From Henricia sp. BOLD:AAB3569 (taxonomy: Eukaryota; Echinodermata; Asteroidea; Spinulosida; Echinasteridae), in NCBI GenBank assembly GCA_037783545.1, contig JBBELK010000162.1:1984001-2048000 (forward strand): a stretch of 64,000 nt of DNA. Direction: 5' to 3'. How positions within the stretch are numbered: the first letter of the stretch is position 1; each line of letters starts with the position of its first letter. The translations under genes and the position numbers were made by a program. Under the pieces are notes generated by a model that searched no databases, was not told the DNA's origin, and worked only from the letters and a program-made list of their open reading frames with translations. Shown here piece by piece: positions 22,543 to 33,451 of the stretch.

Positions 22543-24890
22543 CCGAGGACGGGCCTCTAAAGGGCAAGTTCAAAGTACCCATAGTTTACATGTGTACTTG
22601 CCAGAGGTCGGGCCTCTGAATACTAAGTGGTAATACATATTCCACATGTACTCTGTACTAGACAGTGGACGGACCTCTGAATGCCGAGTAAATATTACTC
22701 CCAATGCCAAGTTTAATATGCTCCTAGCTTGCATGTGTACTAGGCAGAGGAGGGCCTCTAAATGCCAAGTTGAAATATGCCAAGTTCTGATGTGACTCTA
22801 TTTTTGCATGGGTACTCTTTACTAGACAGCCGGCCTCTGAATTAGCGTATCCCTATTTGCATGTCTGTTATAGAGAGGACGGGCCTATGAAAGGGAAGTT
22901 AATAATATCAATTTTATGAATGCCAAATTTTAATGTGCCCATGTTTTCTATGTGTATAGATACAGGTACTAAACACAGGACGGGTCCCTGTATGTCAAGT
23001 GTAATATACCCATAAATGGCGTGTGTGCTAGACAGAGGACGGGCCTCGGGACGCCAAGCCCAATGAGCATTTATATTGCAGGTGCGATACACAGAGGGCG
23101 GGCCTCTGTATGAATGTACCCTTGATTTGCATGTGTACTCTGTACCAGGCTGAGGGCGTGCCTCTGAATGCCAGGCTTATGGTACATGTGCAATGTAACC
23201 ATATTTTGCGTATACACCGTATGTAGTCTGTACTAGGCAGAGGACGGGCCGCCTCTGAATACCAGGTTTATTGTACAATGTACAATGTAACGCTATTTTG
23301 CATATACACCGTATGTACTCGGTACTAGGCAGAGGACGGGCCTCTGAGTGCCATGTTTATGGTGCAATGTACTTCTATTTCGTATATATGTACTCTGTGC
23401 TAGGCAGAGGACGGGCCTCTGTATGCCATGTTTATGGTACAATGTACTTCTTTTTCGCAGATATGTACTCTGTGCTAGGCAGAGGACGGGCCTCTGAAGG
23501 CCATGTTCATGGTACAAATGTACTTATATTTCGCATATATGTGCTCTGTACTAATTGGCAGAGGACGGGCCTCTGAATGCTATGTTTATGGTACAAATGT
23601 ACTTGGCAGAGGACGGGCCTCTGAATGCTATGTTTATGGTACAAATGTACTTGGCAGAGGACGGGCCTCTGAATGCTATGTTTATGGTACAAATGTACTT
23701 GGCAGAGGACGGGCCTCTGAATGCTATGTTTATGGTGCAATGTACTTGGCAGAGGACGGGCCTCTGAATGCTATGTTTATGGTACAAATGTACTTGGCAG
23801 AGGACGGGCCTCTGAATGCTATGTTTATGGTGCAATGTACTTGGCAGAGGACGGGCTTCTGAATGCTATGTTTATGGTACAAATGTACTTGGCAGAGGAC
23901 GGGCCTCTGAATGCTATGTTTATGGTGCAATTTACTGGGCAGAGGACGGGCCTCTGAATGCTATGTTTATGGTACAAATGTACTTGGCAGAGGACGGGCC
24001 TCTGAATGCTATGTTTATGGTGCAATGTACTCGGCAGAGGACGGGCCTCTGAATTCTATGTTTATGGTACAAATGTACTTGGCAGAGGACGGGCCTCTGA
24101 ATGCTATGTTTATGGTACAAATGTACTTGGCAGAGGACGGGCCTCTGAATGCTATGTTTATGGTGCAATGTACTTGGCAGAGGACGGGCCTCTGAATGCT
24201 ATGTTTATGGTACAAATGTACTTGGCAGAGGACGGGCCTCTGAATGCTATGTTTATGGTGCAATGTACTTCTATTTCGCATATATGTACTCTGTACTAGA
24301 CAGAGGACGGGCCTCTGTGTGCCGTGTTTATGGTACAATGTACTTCTCTTTCGCAGATATGTACTCTGTGCTAGGCAGAGGACGGGCCTCTGAATGCCAT
24401 GTTTATGGTACAAATGTACTTGGATGCCATGTTTATGGTACAAATGTACTTCTATTTCGCATATATATACTCTGTACTTGGCAGAGGACGGGCCTCTGAA
24501 TGCCGTGTTTGTGGTACAATGTACTTCTATTTCGCATATATGCGCTCATACTTGGCAGAGGACGGGCCTCTGAATGCCATGTTTGTGGTACAATGTACTT
24601 CTATTTCGCATATATGTACTCTGTGCCTGGCAGAGGGCGGGCCTCTGAATGCCATGTTTGGGGTACAATGTACTTCTATTTCGCATATATGTACTCTGTA
24701 CTTGGCAGAGGACGGGCCTCTGAATGCCGTGTTTGTGGTACAATGTACTTCTATTTCGCATATATGCGCTCTATACTTGGCAGAGGACGGGCCTCTGAAT
24801 GCCATGTTTGTGGTACAATGTACTTCTATTTCGCATATATGTACTCTGTGCCTGGCAGAGGGCGGGCCTCTGTATGCCATGTTGATGGGC
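22543..24890 (+). repeat. Minisatellite, AGGACGGGCCTCTGAATGC unit
   Basis: From 22543 to about 23500 worn units are spaced about 60-110 bp apart. From 23545 to 24250 units are 47-48 bp and nearly identical, alternating a GGTACAAATGTACTT and a GGTGCAATGTACTT linker. From 24260 to 24890 units are about 95 bp with the longer linker CTATTTCGCATATATG. The homogenised centre indicates recent local expansion. Long open frames on both strands here are products of the repeat and not genes. Confidence 0.95.
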
Positions 24891-25519
24891 CTTCGCTGGC
24901 ATGCTTATTTTAATGTGGTCCAGGGGCACCTCTTTGTGCCATTTTGTGAATCCCAAAAAAACAAAGTGCCGTGGTTTGTGCGTTTATGAAAGGTCGAACG
25001 GCGGGCCCCGTTAGCACGTCAATGAATTATGTGATGGTTTGTTCCATACATGCAGCCCAAGTCGGCTCTGGATGTCCACAGGCCAAGACGCCTGCAGCTG
25101 CTCAAGCGTGCATGGAGACGAGCTATGATCGCAAGGTTGTCTACGTGATGTCTGTGTTTAGAGAATACGTGGACGAGTTCGAGCCTTTGTTTGCCGAAGA
25201 TGTAAAGGAAAAACATTTGAGTACCAGTGGTATTTGAAAATGCTGGAGAGTCATCTGTGTGAGAGAGATTTTGATCAATCTTTTGATCCCATCGCTACAC
25301 ACGCAGCGAAGCGGAAACGAGGCACCTCCCAGTGGGTAGTTTTCAATGGCAAACCAAGTGGCTTGCCAGTCCCTTTTACACCCACCCCGCCTGAAGTTCT
25401 CTCTGGTAGACTACAGGTAGATTTATAGGCGGTCGGATTCAGAGATCCAACTATTTTGTAGCCGGCACATTAAGCAATGATCCTGGTGCTTTGGGACGAT
25501 ATTTTAGCAGAGTCACCCA

Positions 25520-26000
25520 ATAGGGACGAAGTTCATGGTTGGCTTCATCATGGAATTAGTCTGTATGATTTTTTCCAGTCGTTTCATGGCAGATACAGGG
25601 GCAGGAATTGCTGTTTATAATTGCCCACCGAAAGGTATTTTAAATGCGCTCAATTGTCAAGATTATGTCGCCTTTTCATAGACACAATCACCAGGCGGTG
25701 GATAGAGGGCTCTATATACGTTGTGGGTAGGGTCAAGGAAGTACAGCCGCCGAAATGTGTGACTGCCTTGACAGTTGAACCCAAGAAGCCGCGTCTGCTT
25801 CTATCAATGAAGGGACCTAATCTTTGGCGCAAGGACACACCCTTCAGTGTGGTACCTTTAGGCAATGTTGTCAGACCCATAACCAAAGGCGATATTTTCT
25901 CAAGTACCGACAACAGCCAGGGATACAAGTAAATCTTCTTGACCAAGGAGTCCAGAACCTTTTCCGGCTTCGAGTGGGTTTGGTTTTAAAAAACAGTGCA
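25520..26000 (+). pseudogene. Ngaro-type reverse transcriptase region (fossil)
   Basis: Recognised by GRVKEVQPPKCVTALTVEPK, a KPRLLL segment, and a STDNSQGYK segment that corresponds to the conserved D-x-x-S-G-Y block of DIRS/Ngaro RTs, followed by an SRTFSGFEW segment. Decayed. Confidence 0.8.
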
Positions 26001-27069
26001 TAAGTTTACTCATCCATTGGCTTTTGTCTTCCTGCATGGCTTAAGAACAGAGGTATACATACAGAAATCTGGATAGACGACCGTTTCATTGGTGAGTGCC
26101 ATCCCAGCGATGGAGGGGCAAAGTATACGAAGTCGTGTTTGTTTTATTGCGGTGTGAACAGGACATGCATGGGGACGGTTCCTACATCAGAGCTCTAAGG
26201 GCCGTTTACGTCGTACGCTACATACAGTTAAAGCTCGGCTTGTTCAGCAACTTAAAGAAAAGTCATCGGCAGCCATCGAACAGCATGGTGCATCTCGGGT
26301 TCGGCATCTGCTCCAAACCCTATCATTTCCGATTCCTGAGCATAAAAAGGTATCATTCGCTGAGGTACGAGAGACAATTTTGCGGGAGGATAAAATGCTC
26401 TAAAAGCAGATGCAACGTTTTGTGGGCAAAGGCCAAAGTTTTGCTCTGGTGTTTGTTTGTTTCTGAGGGAATGCTCCTCCTTCATACCTACACTTGATGA
26501 TCTCGTGCCTACGCCTCTGTCACCACAAGTGCGGGAGGAGATTCTATTTTGAAGGTTTGTCGATAGCTTCTCGCAGCAGATCCCTTGGAGTCAAGGCCGC
26601 CACCTAGCTATCGCATCGCACTGTCGGCAGACGCATCTGGCTATAAATAGGACGGTAGTGTAAGTTTCTGAGATTACTGGTCTGCAGACATTTTGGGACA
26701 CACAGGTATATGTCGCAAGGAGGCCCTTGATCTATATTTTGTGTGGCTCTCATTCTTTGATTCGCTATGGAACTTGATGGTGGATGTGGTTGGAGATTCC
26801 AGAAATGTGGTGGATGCTTGTGGACTGGCCTCCGAGCTAGGTCTAAACCGCTTTCAAAAATGTTGAAGTTAAATTTTTTGTTTTGCCCTCTCCTTGGAGG
26901 CAAATTTTTCGCTCAAGTTGACCTAGGTCCCATCTGGTAGTCCCACAGATTTGATGGCACTTTCGTCAAATGTCCCGGCGCGCAGGAACGAGTCTCCACT
27001 CAAGTTCTTCCTTTCGCCTGTCAGAGGCAGGTCAAGCAGGTTTTTTTTTAGAATACCCGTCTTCTACGG

Positions 27070-27550
27070 GATATGTCCCGAATTTTTCAAGGGCTGGGGT
27101 TTGAGCTCTGGGCCTTCCAGTGCTACTTCCCACGTATTGTCACCCCCCGAATGGATATCGCTTACGCTAAGCGTCACCATGTTCTCCTTGTGTCCGACTC
27201 AATGTTCAGAGGGTTCAAAGGATTCGGCTGGCCCAAAGCATTGAGCGTGCAAATGTTAGCCAACGGAGGCACAAAAATGGCCCCGTTATGTAGACATCTG
27301 GTGGTATCTTGCAGGGCTTTTCAGCCGGAGGTGGCAGTTCTGCGCGGAGGCATAAATGATTTCAGCCGATTGACCGACCCTTCGCAGGGTGTAATTGACG
27401 TGGTAGGGGTTTTTCGCGCTGTTGCCCAACTGATCAGGGAAAAAATTCCCAATATGCATATTTGTTCTTTCCTCAGTGTGCCAAACCAAGATGGTGGGCA
27501 TCAATCGCTCAGTCGCCGTAGTCAACTCATTATTGAAAGAGGTCTGTCAT
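27070..27550 (+). pseudogene. SGNH hydrolase-like domain of the retroelement (fossil)
   Basis: LLVSDSMFRGF resembles the G/S-D-S block I and VLRGGINDF the G-x-N-D block III of SGNH/GDSL hydrolases. Ngaro elements are known to carry such a domain, whose role is unclear. Confidence 0.7.
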
Positions 27551-28649
27551 GAATGCTAACTGGCAGTTTTTCTCGAACGATTACATCGTGGAGCAGGATC
27601 TTGCGGACATTGTGCACCTATCGATGATGGGATATCTAAGCTCCAGCGCAGGCTGCGGCTGTTTTTAAGATCCGTTTCGGGCTTGCCCTCGGGAATTGCG
27701 ATACAATGCTAAATTTCTTCTTCAATCATGCCCTCCCCTTCTTCATGAGAGCGTTTAGGTATCTTTTTGAAGATGATCAGTGCGGCAACCAGGCTGACAA
27801 AACTAGGAAACGTGTTGGATACGCAGGGATATGAAGTGCAAAAGAGCGGACTTATTTGCAGCATTAGACCGATTTCTGCGGGAGCATCAAAGCAAATGAT
27901 GTTGTACTGAAGGGGAGAATCTGGAGTCAGCGACACCACTTGACATCCTATGCTTTTCGATCGATCGTGACTCAGAAGGTCGCACGCAGATTCACGGCTT
28001 AGGGTGAAAAAATTTGGGTAAGCACGGGATCTGCTCTTGTGGGTGCCCGCTTATATTAGCGGCATGCACCGTGGACTCTTATGTTGGGCAGATAAGGGCA
28101 TACTTTAACTCATTCGGTAGGACCGAAGTCTGGCGAGTGGGATAAAAGTTCGCAAACCCTTGCATCTCTCACCAAGTTCGTAGATACATGAATGCAATGC
28201 AGCTGGAGCAGGCTGAGTCTCACATTACAAAGCAGGCAATTCCATTGTTTTCTGATAAGTTACGATGGTCGGTGAAAGAGATCACTGACCGATCCTGGAG
28301 ACTTGGCAAAGGCGAAGGTCTTTTCCCCTAGCGCTACGTGGTACAACGAGACTTGGCCCTTTTCCTCTGCCTATAATGGGCCGGGGACAGAGCTGGTGAC
28401 CTAGGAAGAATCAGAACCTGAAAAATAACAAGGATCGAAGGGGGCGATTTTTTATTCAGCCACACTATTGGCAAGACGGTAAGTGAGGGTGACTCATCAT
28501 TGATAATGATTATAAAGTTGCAGGACCAAGGAAAGATGGATCCAGTCGGCGCAGTTCAAAGTCTGGTTGATCTTTCGCCCCTTGGCGGCCAATCGCAGAG
28601 TCCTCGTAAACAAACCCTTCGCCTGTTAACGGACCGAATTCACGGCTGA

Positions 28650-28975
28650 AGATGTATTTTGCCGCAACAGACAATCCTGAAAACCAGCTTTTGAGAGCGC
28701 ACAACAGCCGTGCCTGGGTAGCAACCACACTGCGGCTCCTGGATGCATCGGAGGAGCAGGTGATGGACCACTGCCAATGGGCGTCGCGGAAGACGTACAA
28801 GCACTATACCCAGGTTGAGAGAGTTATGAGGCGTCAGAGCACGGTCCAGGTATTACGCGACGCCGTCTCCACAGCTGAACAAAGTCCAATGGCAGATATC
28901 GTCGGACAATTCTATAGGCGTCTGAACTCGGGCCTCGGGGCCCGCGTAGCTTTCCCGCCATCTACATGCAGCTGA
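28650..28975 (+). pseudogene. Tyrosine recombinase C-terminal region (fossil)
   Basis: AHNSRAWVAT fits the H-x-x-R motif and QWASRKTYKHYTQ the W-(x)n-Y region that carries the nucleophilic tyrosine in DIRS/Ngaro recombinases, which integrate the circular cDNA. Confidence 0.7.
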
Positions 28976-28999
28976 TGTCTATAAATGCCATCACCTACT

Positions 29000-29231
29000 A
29001 ACAAAACTACCCATTTTGTTTTTTAATCAATTTTATAGGCAGCGACAGCTTGAGAAAAGAAAAGAGAAGAAAATAGAATGAAAGAAAGGCAGCAAGACAA
29101 CTATAGTCCAGTTTTTCTTTCCTTTCTATCTGATACAGTCTCCCGCTTTCGTTTGAGGTTTGGGTAAGGATTGGGGTGTATTTGGGCAGGTTTGGGGGTT
29201 CTCGGCGGCCTAAGGGGGCAGGTTTTGGCGA
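29000..29231. other. Purine-rich and G-rich spacer
   Basis: GAAAAGAAAAGAGAAG-type low complexity and then TTTGGG-rich sequence; no gene. Confidence 0.4.
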
Positions 29232-30462
29232 AATCCATCTAACCCATATCTAAACCCTATAGATACCGGAGTCGGACGGAAACAAAGGCGGTTGTGCAAA
29301 TAGGTTACTATTGCATCAAAGCCGTTAGCCTTGTCCAAGGCCGTCAGCAGGTTTTTTTGCTGTACGAGGGAATATTTAGTCTATAGCGCATGCAAACTGT
29401 ACACGGCATCAAAACGAGCCACTTTGAGATAACGACGTCCGTAGTAAACCCGTACGGCAATACATACTGCGTACTAGCTGCGTACGGCCTGGCCTAGCTC
29501 GATAGACGGCCTTGTCTAGTCTGTCACTTCCGAGTTTAATGTGTTTCTTTATATTTTCGGCCGGTTTTGGCCGAAAATGGGCGGGCTTTGGATATGCGGG
29601 TATGCAAGGTATGAATATTTAACATTTGTTTTCAGCCAATCAAAAGCTTCATGAGTAGCACGTAATGCCGCGAAGCATGCATTATGCATGTAATGGCGTC
29701 CTCATGTTACGAGAACCGTGGCATGATCGATGGACGAAAACAACAAATATTCTCGGGTTCGTAGCATTTATTGTGCTTGTCTGTTGACGTATTTGATTAC
29801 ACTTCTGGGGGACAACGGTCGTAATATGACAGCTTTCCTGAATGATTTGTGGGAGCTCTTAATACTGCCTCGGATGAACAAACTGGGGATCGCAGATCAT
29901 AGCGTTTTTCAAACATAGCCTGGCGTGCGTCGAGCAATGAAATCTCAGCTCACGCTGGGGTGGTTTCCCTATTACTGTAATGAGTTTCGCTGGCTGAATG
30001 CAGAACCATCAAGGCTGTTGGGTTTAGGACCGTACCAATACTAGTACGTGCATGTGTGCATAGTCGTAGCGCGGCGCGTTGTGAGCCTATACGTGCAACA
30101 GATTCCGTAGCTCGTACGCGCTTTGTTCAGTTTTATCTTTAGCGGGCCGTCTAAAAGACAAGCTGGTAATATAGAGCTCAGACACAGATTCAACCAACTG
30201 TTTATCTGTTTTTGGAATATATCGGCGTCTTGGGGTGCAATAATAGATGACTGTCGAAAACCTGTTGTCTCGGTAATACATGAAGCCGGGCGAGTGCGTG
30301 TCGCAAGTACGTGTCGCGAGTGCACGTAGGTGTGAACTCACTGACAATCGCGGACGTCCCTTTGTTCCTCTTTTGTTTGGACATAGTAACCTATTTGCAC
30401 AACCGCCTTTGTTTCCGTCCGACTCCGGTATCTATAGGGTTTAGATATGGGTTAGATGGATT
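29232..30462. mobile_element. 1.23-kb element with perfect 80-bp inverted ends
   Basis: Bases 29232-29311 are an exact inverse of 30383-30462 by eye (starts AATCCATCTAACCCATATCT). The interior (29312-30382) has short frames, for example 62 codons from 29730 (MDENNKYSRVRS) and 68 from 30123, none recognised. No convincing target duplication (GA on both sides at most). Identical arms imply a young insertion or arm conversion. Confidence 0.75.
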
Positions 30463-30659
30463 GAGCATAGAAACCGAAGCCAGAGGAAAGCTCAGCAATG
30501 AGGAAGGAGGTCGGGTGGGCGGGGAAAAAAAGGTATATATATAATAATACTCACCAGAAGCTGGCCGCCGAGGCCAAACTATTATCTTACCACCGTTGAG
30601 ACATACAACCGTACCGTCCTCTGCCGACTCGTTCCTTCTCGTCCAAATACCCCCCACCT

Positions 30660-30727
30660 GCCACCTTGGTATACTCGAGACTGCGTAGATTCCTACGCTG
30701 CCCTCAACGTCGACGAATGTGCCAATA
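30660..30727 (+). repeat. Dispersed repeat shared with 14395-14465
   Basis: See the 14395 entry. A minus-strand open frame of about 119 codons crosses it (reads TFVDVEGSVGIYAVSSIPRW), but the copy at 14.4 kb does not preserve that frame, so I do not call it a gene. Confidence 0.7.
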
Positions 30728-30900
30728 GACTGCCGAAGTAAATACGTCACCTTTTGTTGGTTGCCTAGGCAATTGGATCTAAACTAAAAATCACTCAACC
30801 GTGTCCCAGTGCTTTTCCAATGGTACTTTTCCCGACGGTCATGATAGTTTAGATCCAATTGCCATATGGCAACGCACGTCACACTTCGGCTGTCTATTGG
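30722..30900. mobile_element. Foldback MITE family A, copy 1
   Basis: Ends CCAATAGACTGCCGAAGT and inverse GTCTATTGG-type bound 179 bp. Inner inverted arms pair TTGCCTAGGCAATTGGATC with the right half. The middle has AACCGTGTCCCAGTGCTTTT. Copies 2 and 3 lie at 34795-35106. Confidence 0.85.
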
Positions 30901-32176
30901 TGCGTTTGGGGTCGTGCGTTGCTTGGTGAGGTCCCTGGTTATATACACATCATTTTACTGGTGTCACCAGAATTACTTCTGTCAATGTGAAAACCTGCCG
31001 ATTTGAGGTACCAGACTGTTTATTCGTTTCAAGTCTCACTTGCAGTGACTTATGGAAAGTATTGATAACCTGGTACCTTACCAAACAGCATTACATTATG
31101 CAAGTCTGTTTTCAATAATGGAGATACTTTTTTCTCTTGCAGGATTATATCTCTGTATAATGTCATCCAAAACGAAGGAAATTATAAGACAGATCTAAAG
31201 AGATAACTTCAGCTAAAGAACAGCAACGAATAGTGTCACAACATACCTTTCTGCAGAAGCCCTGTTTGCAAATTTCTAATATAGCGTAGGTAACAAAGAC
31301 ACACACAAAATAATGTGTGTGTCCTTGTTACATGCATTATATGGGAAATTTGCACTATTTGTTGCCATTCTTAGGCTTGCACTGGGGAAGGAAACTGCTG
31401 ACCCAAGCAGTTGTCGGCTCTATCGCTGGGGAGCAGGACCAAAAGCCAAGGAGTCGGGAGCTATTTTCATTAAAATGACTTATCAAGCACAATATTGACC
31501 AACTTATTTTACCAATTGTATATTTAATACCTTGTTAATTTGTAAATTGTCTTGCCTCATTTGAATTGAGAGAGTGCATGCGAAATAAATGTCATTGAAA
31601 TTGAAAATTGAAATCGAAATTAATTGAAGTTTTATTCAAAAAAATCAGCTAATCTAATATGTTTTAATTTGATACACGCAAGCTAGGTTGGAGCTGATGG
31701 TCAAATCTCCACGATAATTGTGTTTTCGTTTTCCAAAATAAAGAAATAGAGTATAGGCCTAAGTGATGCGAAACTAATGAAACTAACACGTCACCCTAAA
31801 CGATGTTTCCATCGAAATTACGGCTAAAAGCTGGAGGAAAACGAAACAAATAGCTCATAGCTCATGAATGGGGAATACAGGTAAGGGTAATGTTTCTACT
31901 TGGACGGTATATTTTAACTTTTATAATGCAAAATATGCGATACGCAGCCACACGAACGTAGCGAACACGCCCGGAGATCCTGCTTCTGTATGTACAAACG
32001 ACCTTTGATCCATGACGTCACAACGTTCCATGGGCTAACGCCGAACTGGCTTATTAAATGAAACAATATTAGTGGCGTGAGGAGCACCAGACATCATATA
32101 ATTGATTCATTGTTATTATCACTTTCGACTTTTTACCGATAGTCCTATTAAAAGGAGAGCCATTGTTGAACAAGAT
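30901..32176. other. No gene or repeat recognised
   Basis: A TGTGTGTCC/ACACACA inverted pair flanks 31300. The 61-codon frame at 31313 and other short frames lack recognisable motifs. Confidence 0.4.
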
Positions 32177-32622
32177 AATGCATAGTTCCGAGATTGCCCA
32201 GTTAACCCCGCCCCTTAGATATTGTTGCTATGTGCTCACAAGCCATCGAAAAAAATGGCGACATGTACGTACAAAGCAACGGGACTCGGCATGGAAAGCA
32301 CAGATTCATTGGAGAAAACTCAAAGGTATTTATGTTTTAGGGTCGACAGTTACCGTAGCACACACTGAGCGAAGGGCTAGTAATGCAGGGATAACATATA
32401 TTTATAAAAATGCGCTTTCCTACCTTTGAATAGCGAATCGCCCGACATTGAAACCAAAATTCACCCGGTCACTGGCGCATACAACATACAAACTGTATGG
32501 GCAAAAACATTGCGTGATTGTGATCGATGATTGCATCACTTTGACCTTTGTGGGCGCCGTCTGCTAGCTCTGTTGTGATTGGTCGCGGGTTCGGCTTGAT
32601 TGACAGGTCGGAACTATGCATT
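32177..32622. mobile_element. MITE family C, tandem copy 1
   Basis: Ends AATGCATAGTTCCGA are inverted at both sides of 446 bp. Near the left it has ATGGCGACA after A-rich sequence and a splice-donor-like AAAG/GTATTT about 80 bp on, as if it kept a promoter and first exon of a parent transposon. A 22-bp spacer separates it from copy 2. Confidence 0.8.
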
Positions 32623-32645
32623 GCCGGCATTTAGAAATATAACAC

Positions 32646-33096
32646 AATGCATAGTTCCGAGATTGCCCAGTTAACCCCGCCCCTTAGATATTGTTGCTAT
32701 GTGCTCACAAGCCATCGCAAAAAAATGGCGACACAACGTACAAAACAACGGGACTCGGCATGGAAAGCACAGATTCATTGGAGAAAACTCAAAGGTATTT
32801 ATGTTTTAGGGTCGACAGTTACCGTAGCACACACTGAGCGAAGGGCTAGTAATGCAGGGATGACATAAAAAAATATTCATACAAATGCGCTTTACTACCT
32901 TTGAACAGCGAATCGCCCGACATTGAAACCACTGATTCACGCGGTTACTGGCGCATACAACATACAAACTGTATGGGCAGAAAATCGCGTGATTGTGTGA
33001 TGATTGCATCACTTTGACCTATGTGGGCGCCGTCTGCTAGCTCTGTTGTGATTGGTCGGCGGGTTCGGCTTGATTGACAGGTCGACACTATGCATT
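32646..33096. mobile_element. MITE family C, tandem copy 2
   Basis: About 93 percent identical to copy 1 over 450 bp in the same orientation. In this copy the ATG opens a frame reading MATQRTKQRDSAWKAQIHWR; the corresponding start in copy 1 is frameshifted. Confidence 0.8.
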
Positions 33097-33451
33097 ACAG
33101 CTGCACACGACGACCACACACATATACGGGCGTAGAAGTAAGTCAGCTCGAAATTGGCTGATTTCGTGCGAAGTTGCTAAAACCCTCACCAAGAACGAAC
33201 GCATCATTTTGGTATGGTTCCTCATCGCCACGTCAATAAATACAAACATGAATAGGTCTGGTTCCCGTTGGAGTTATTAAAAATATATAATTTATAAACC
33301 CTTCACTAACAAATCGGTAGGTTCGCGTCGTTTACAAATATGTCGATTAAAATACATGAAAGAAACAATTTCCTCAAAATACGAATATGGTTCTTTTTAA
33401 ACGTGAAATCTGGTAAATTTGAATTGTGGTCTGTCCTGGTATGACATCGTT
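33097..33451. other. HNMT-like gene A 3' flank, nothing else seen
   Basis: AT-rich; presumably holds the 3' UTR of the minus-strand gene. I could not fix a polyadenylation site. Confidence 0.4.

Larger units (their letters stand above)
24970..28980 (+). mobile_element. Ngaro/DIRS-type tyrosine-recombinase retroelement (fossil)
   Basis: Parts in order are a possible Gag-side region (about 24970-25450), reverse transcriptase (about 25520-26000) followed by RNase H traces to about 26650, an SGNH hydrolase-like domain (about 27070-27550) and the C-terminal part of a tyrosine recombinase (about 28650-28975). RT-SGNH-recombinase order is known for Ngaro-type elements. The split terminal repeats were not found. 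It is broken, with well over ten breaks, and looks old. The minisatellite abuts its left side. Confidence 0.8.

Noticed and set aside
23271-24989. Many overlapping open frames of 60-196 codons on both strands
   Set aside because: They are all generated by the 47/48- and 95-bp minisatellite; the same peptide motifs recur in every frame and no start, splice or domain context exists.
27709-28510. Separate host gene between the SGNH-like and recombinase parts
   Set aside because: The sequence has no independent exon structure and lies within the retroelement fossil.
30391-30750. 119-codon minus-strand frame with a TFVDVEGSVGIYAVSS segment
   Set aside because: Looks protein-like, but the inverse copy at 14.4 kb does not keep the frame and no family is recognised.
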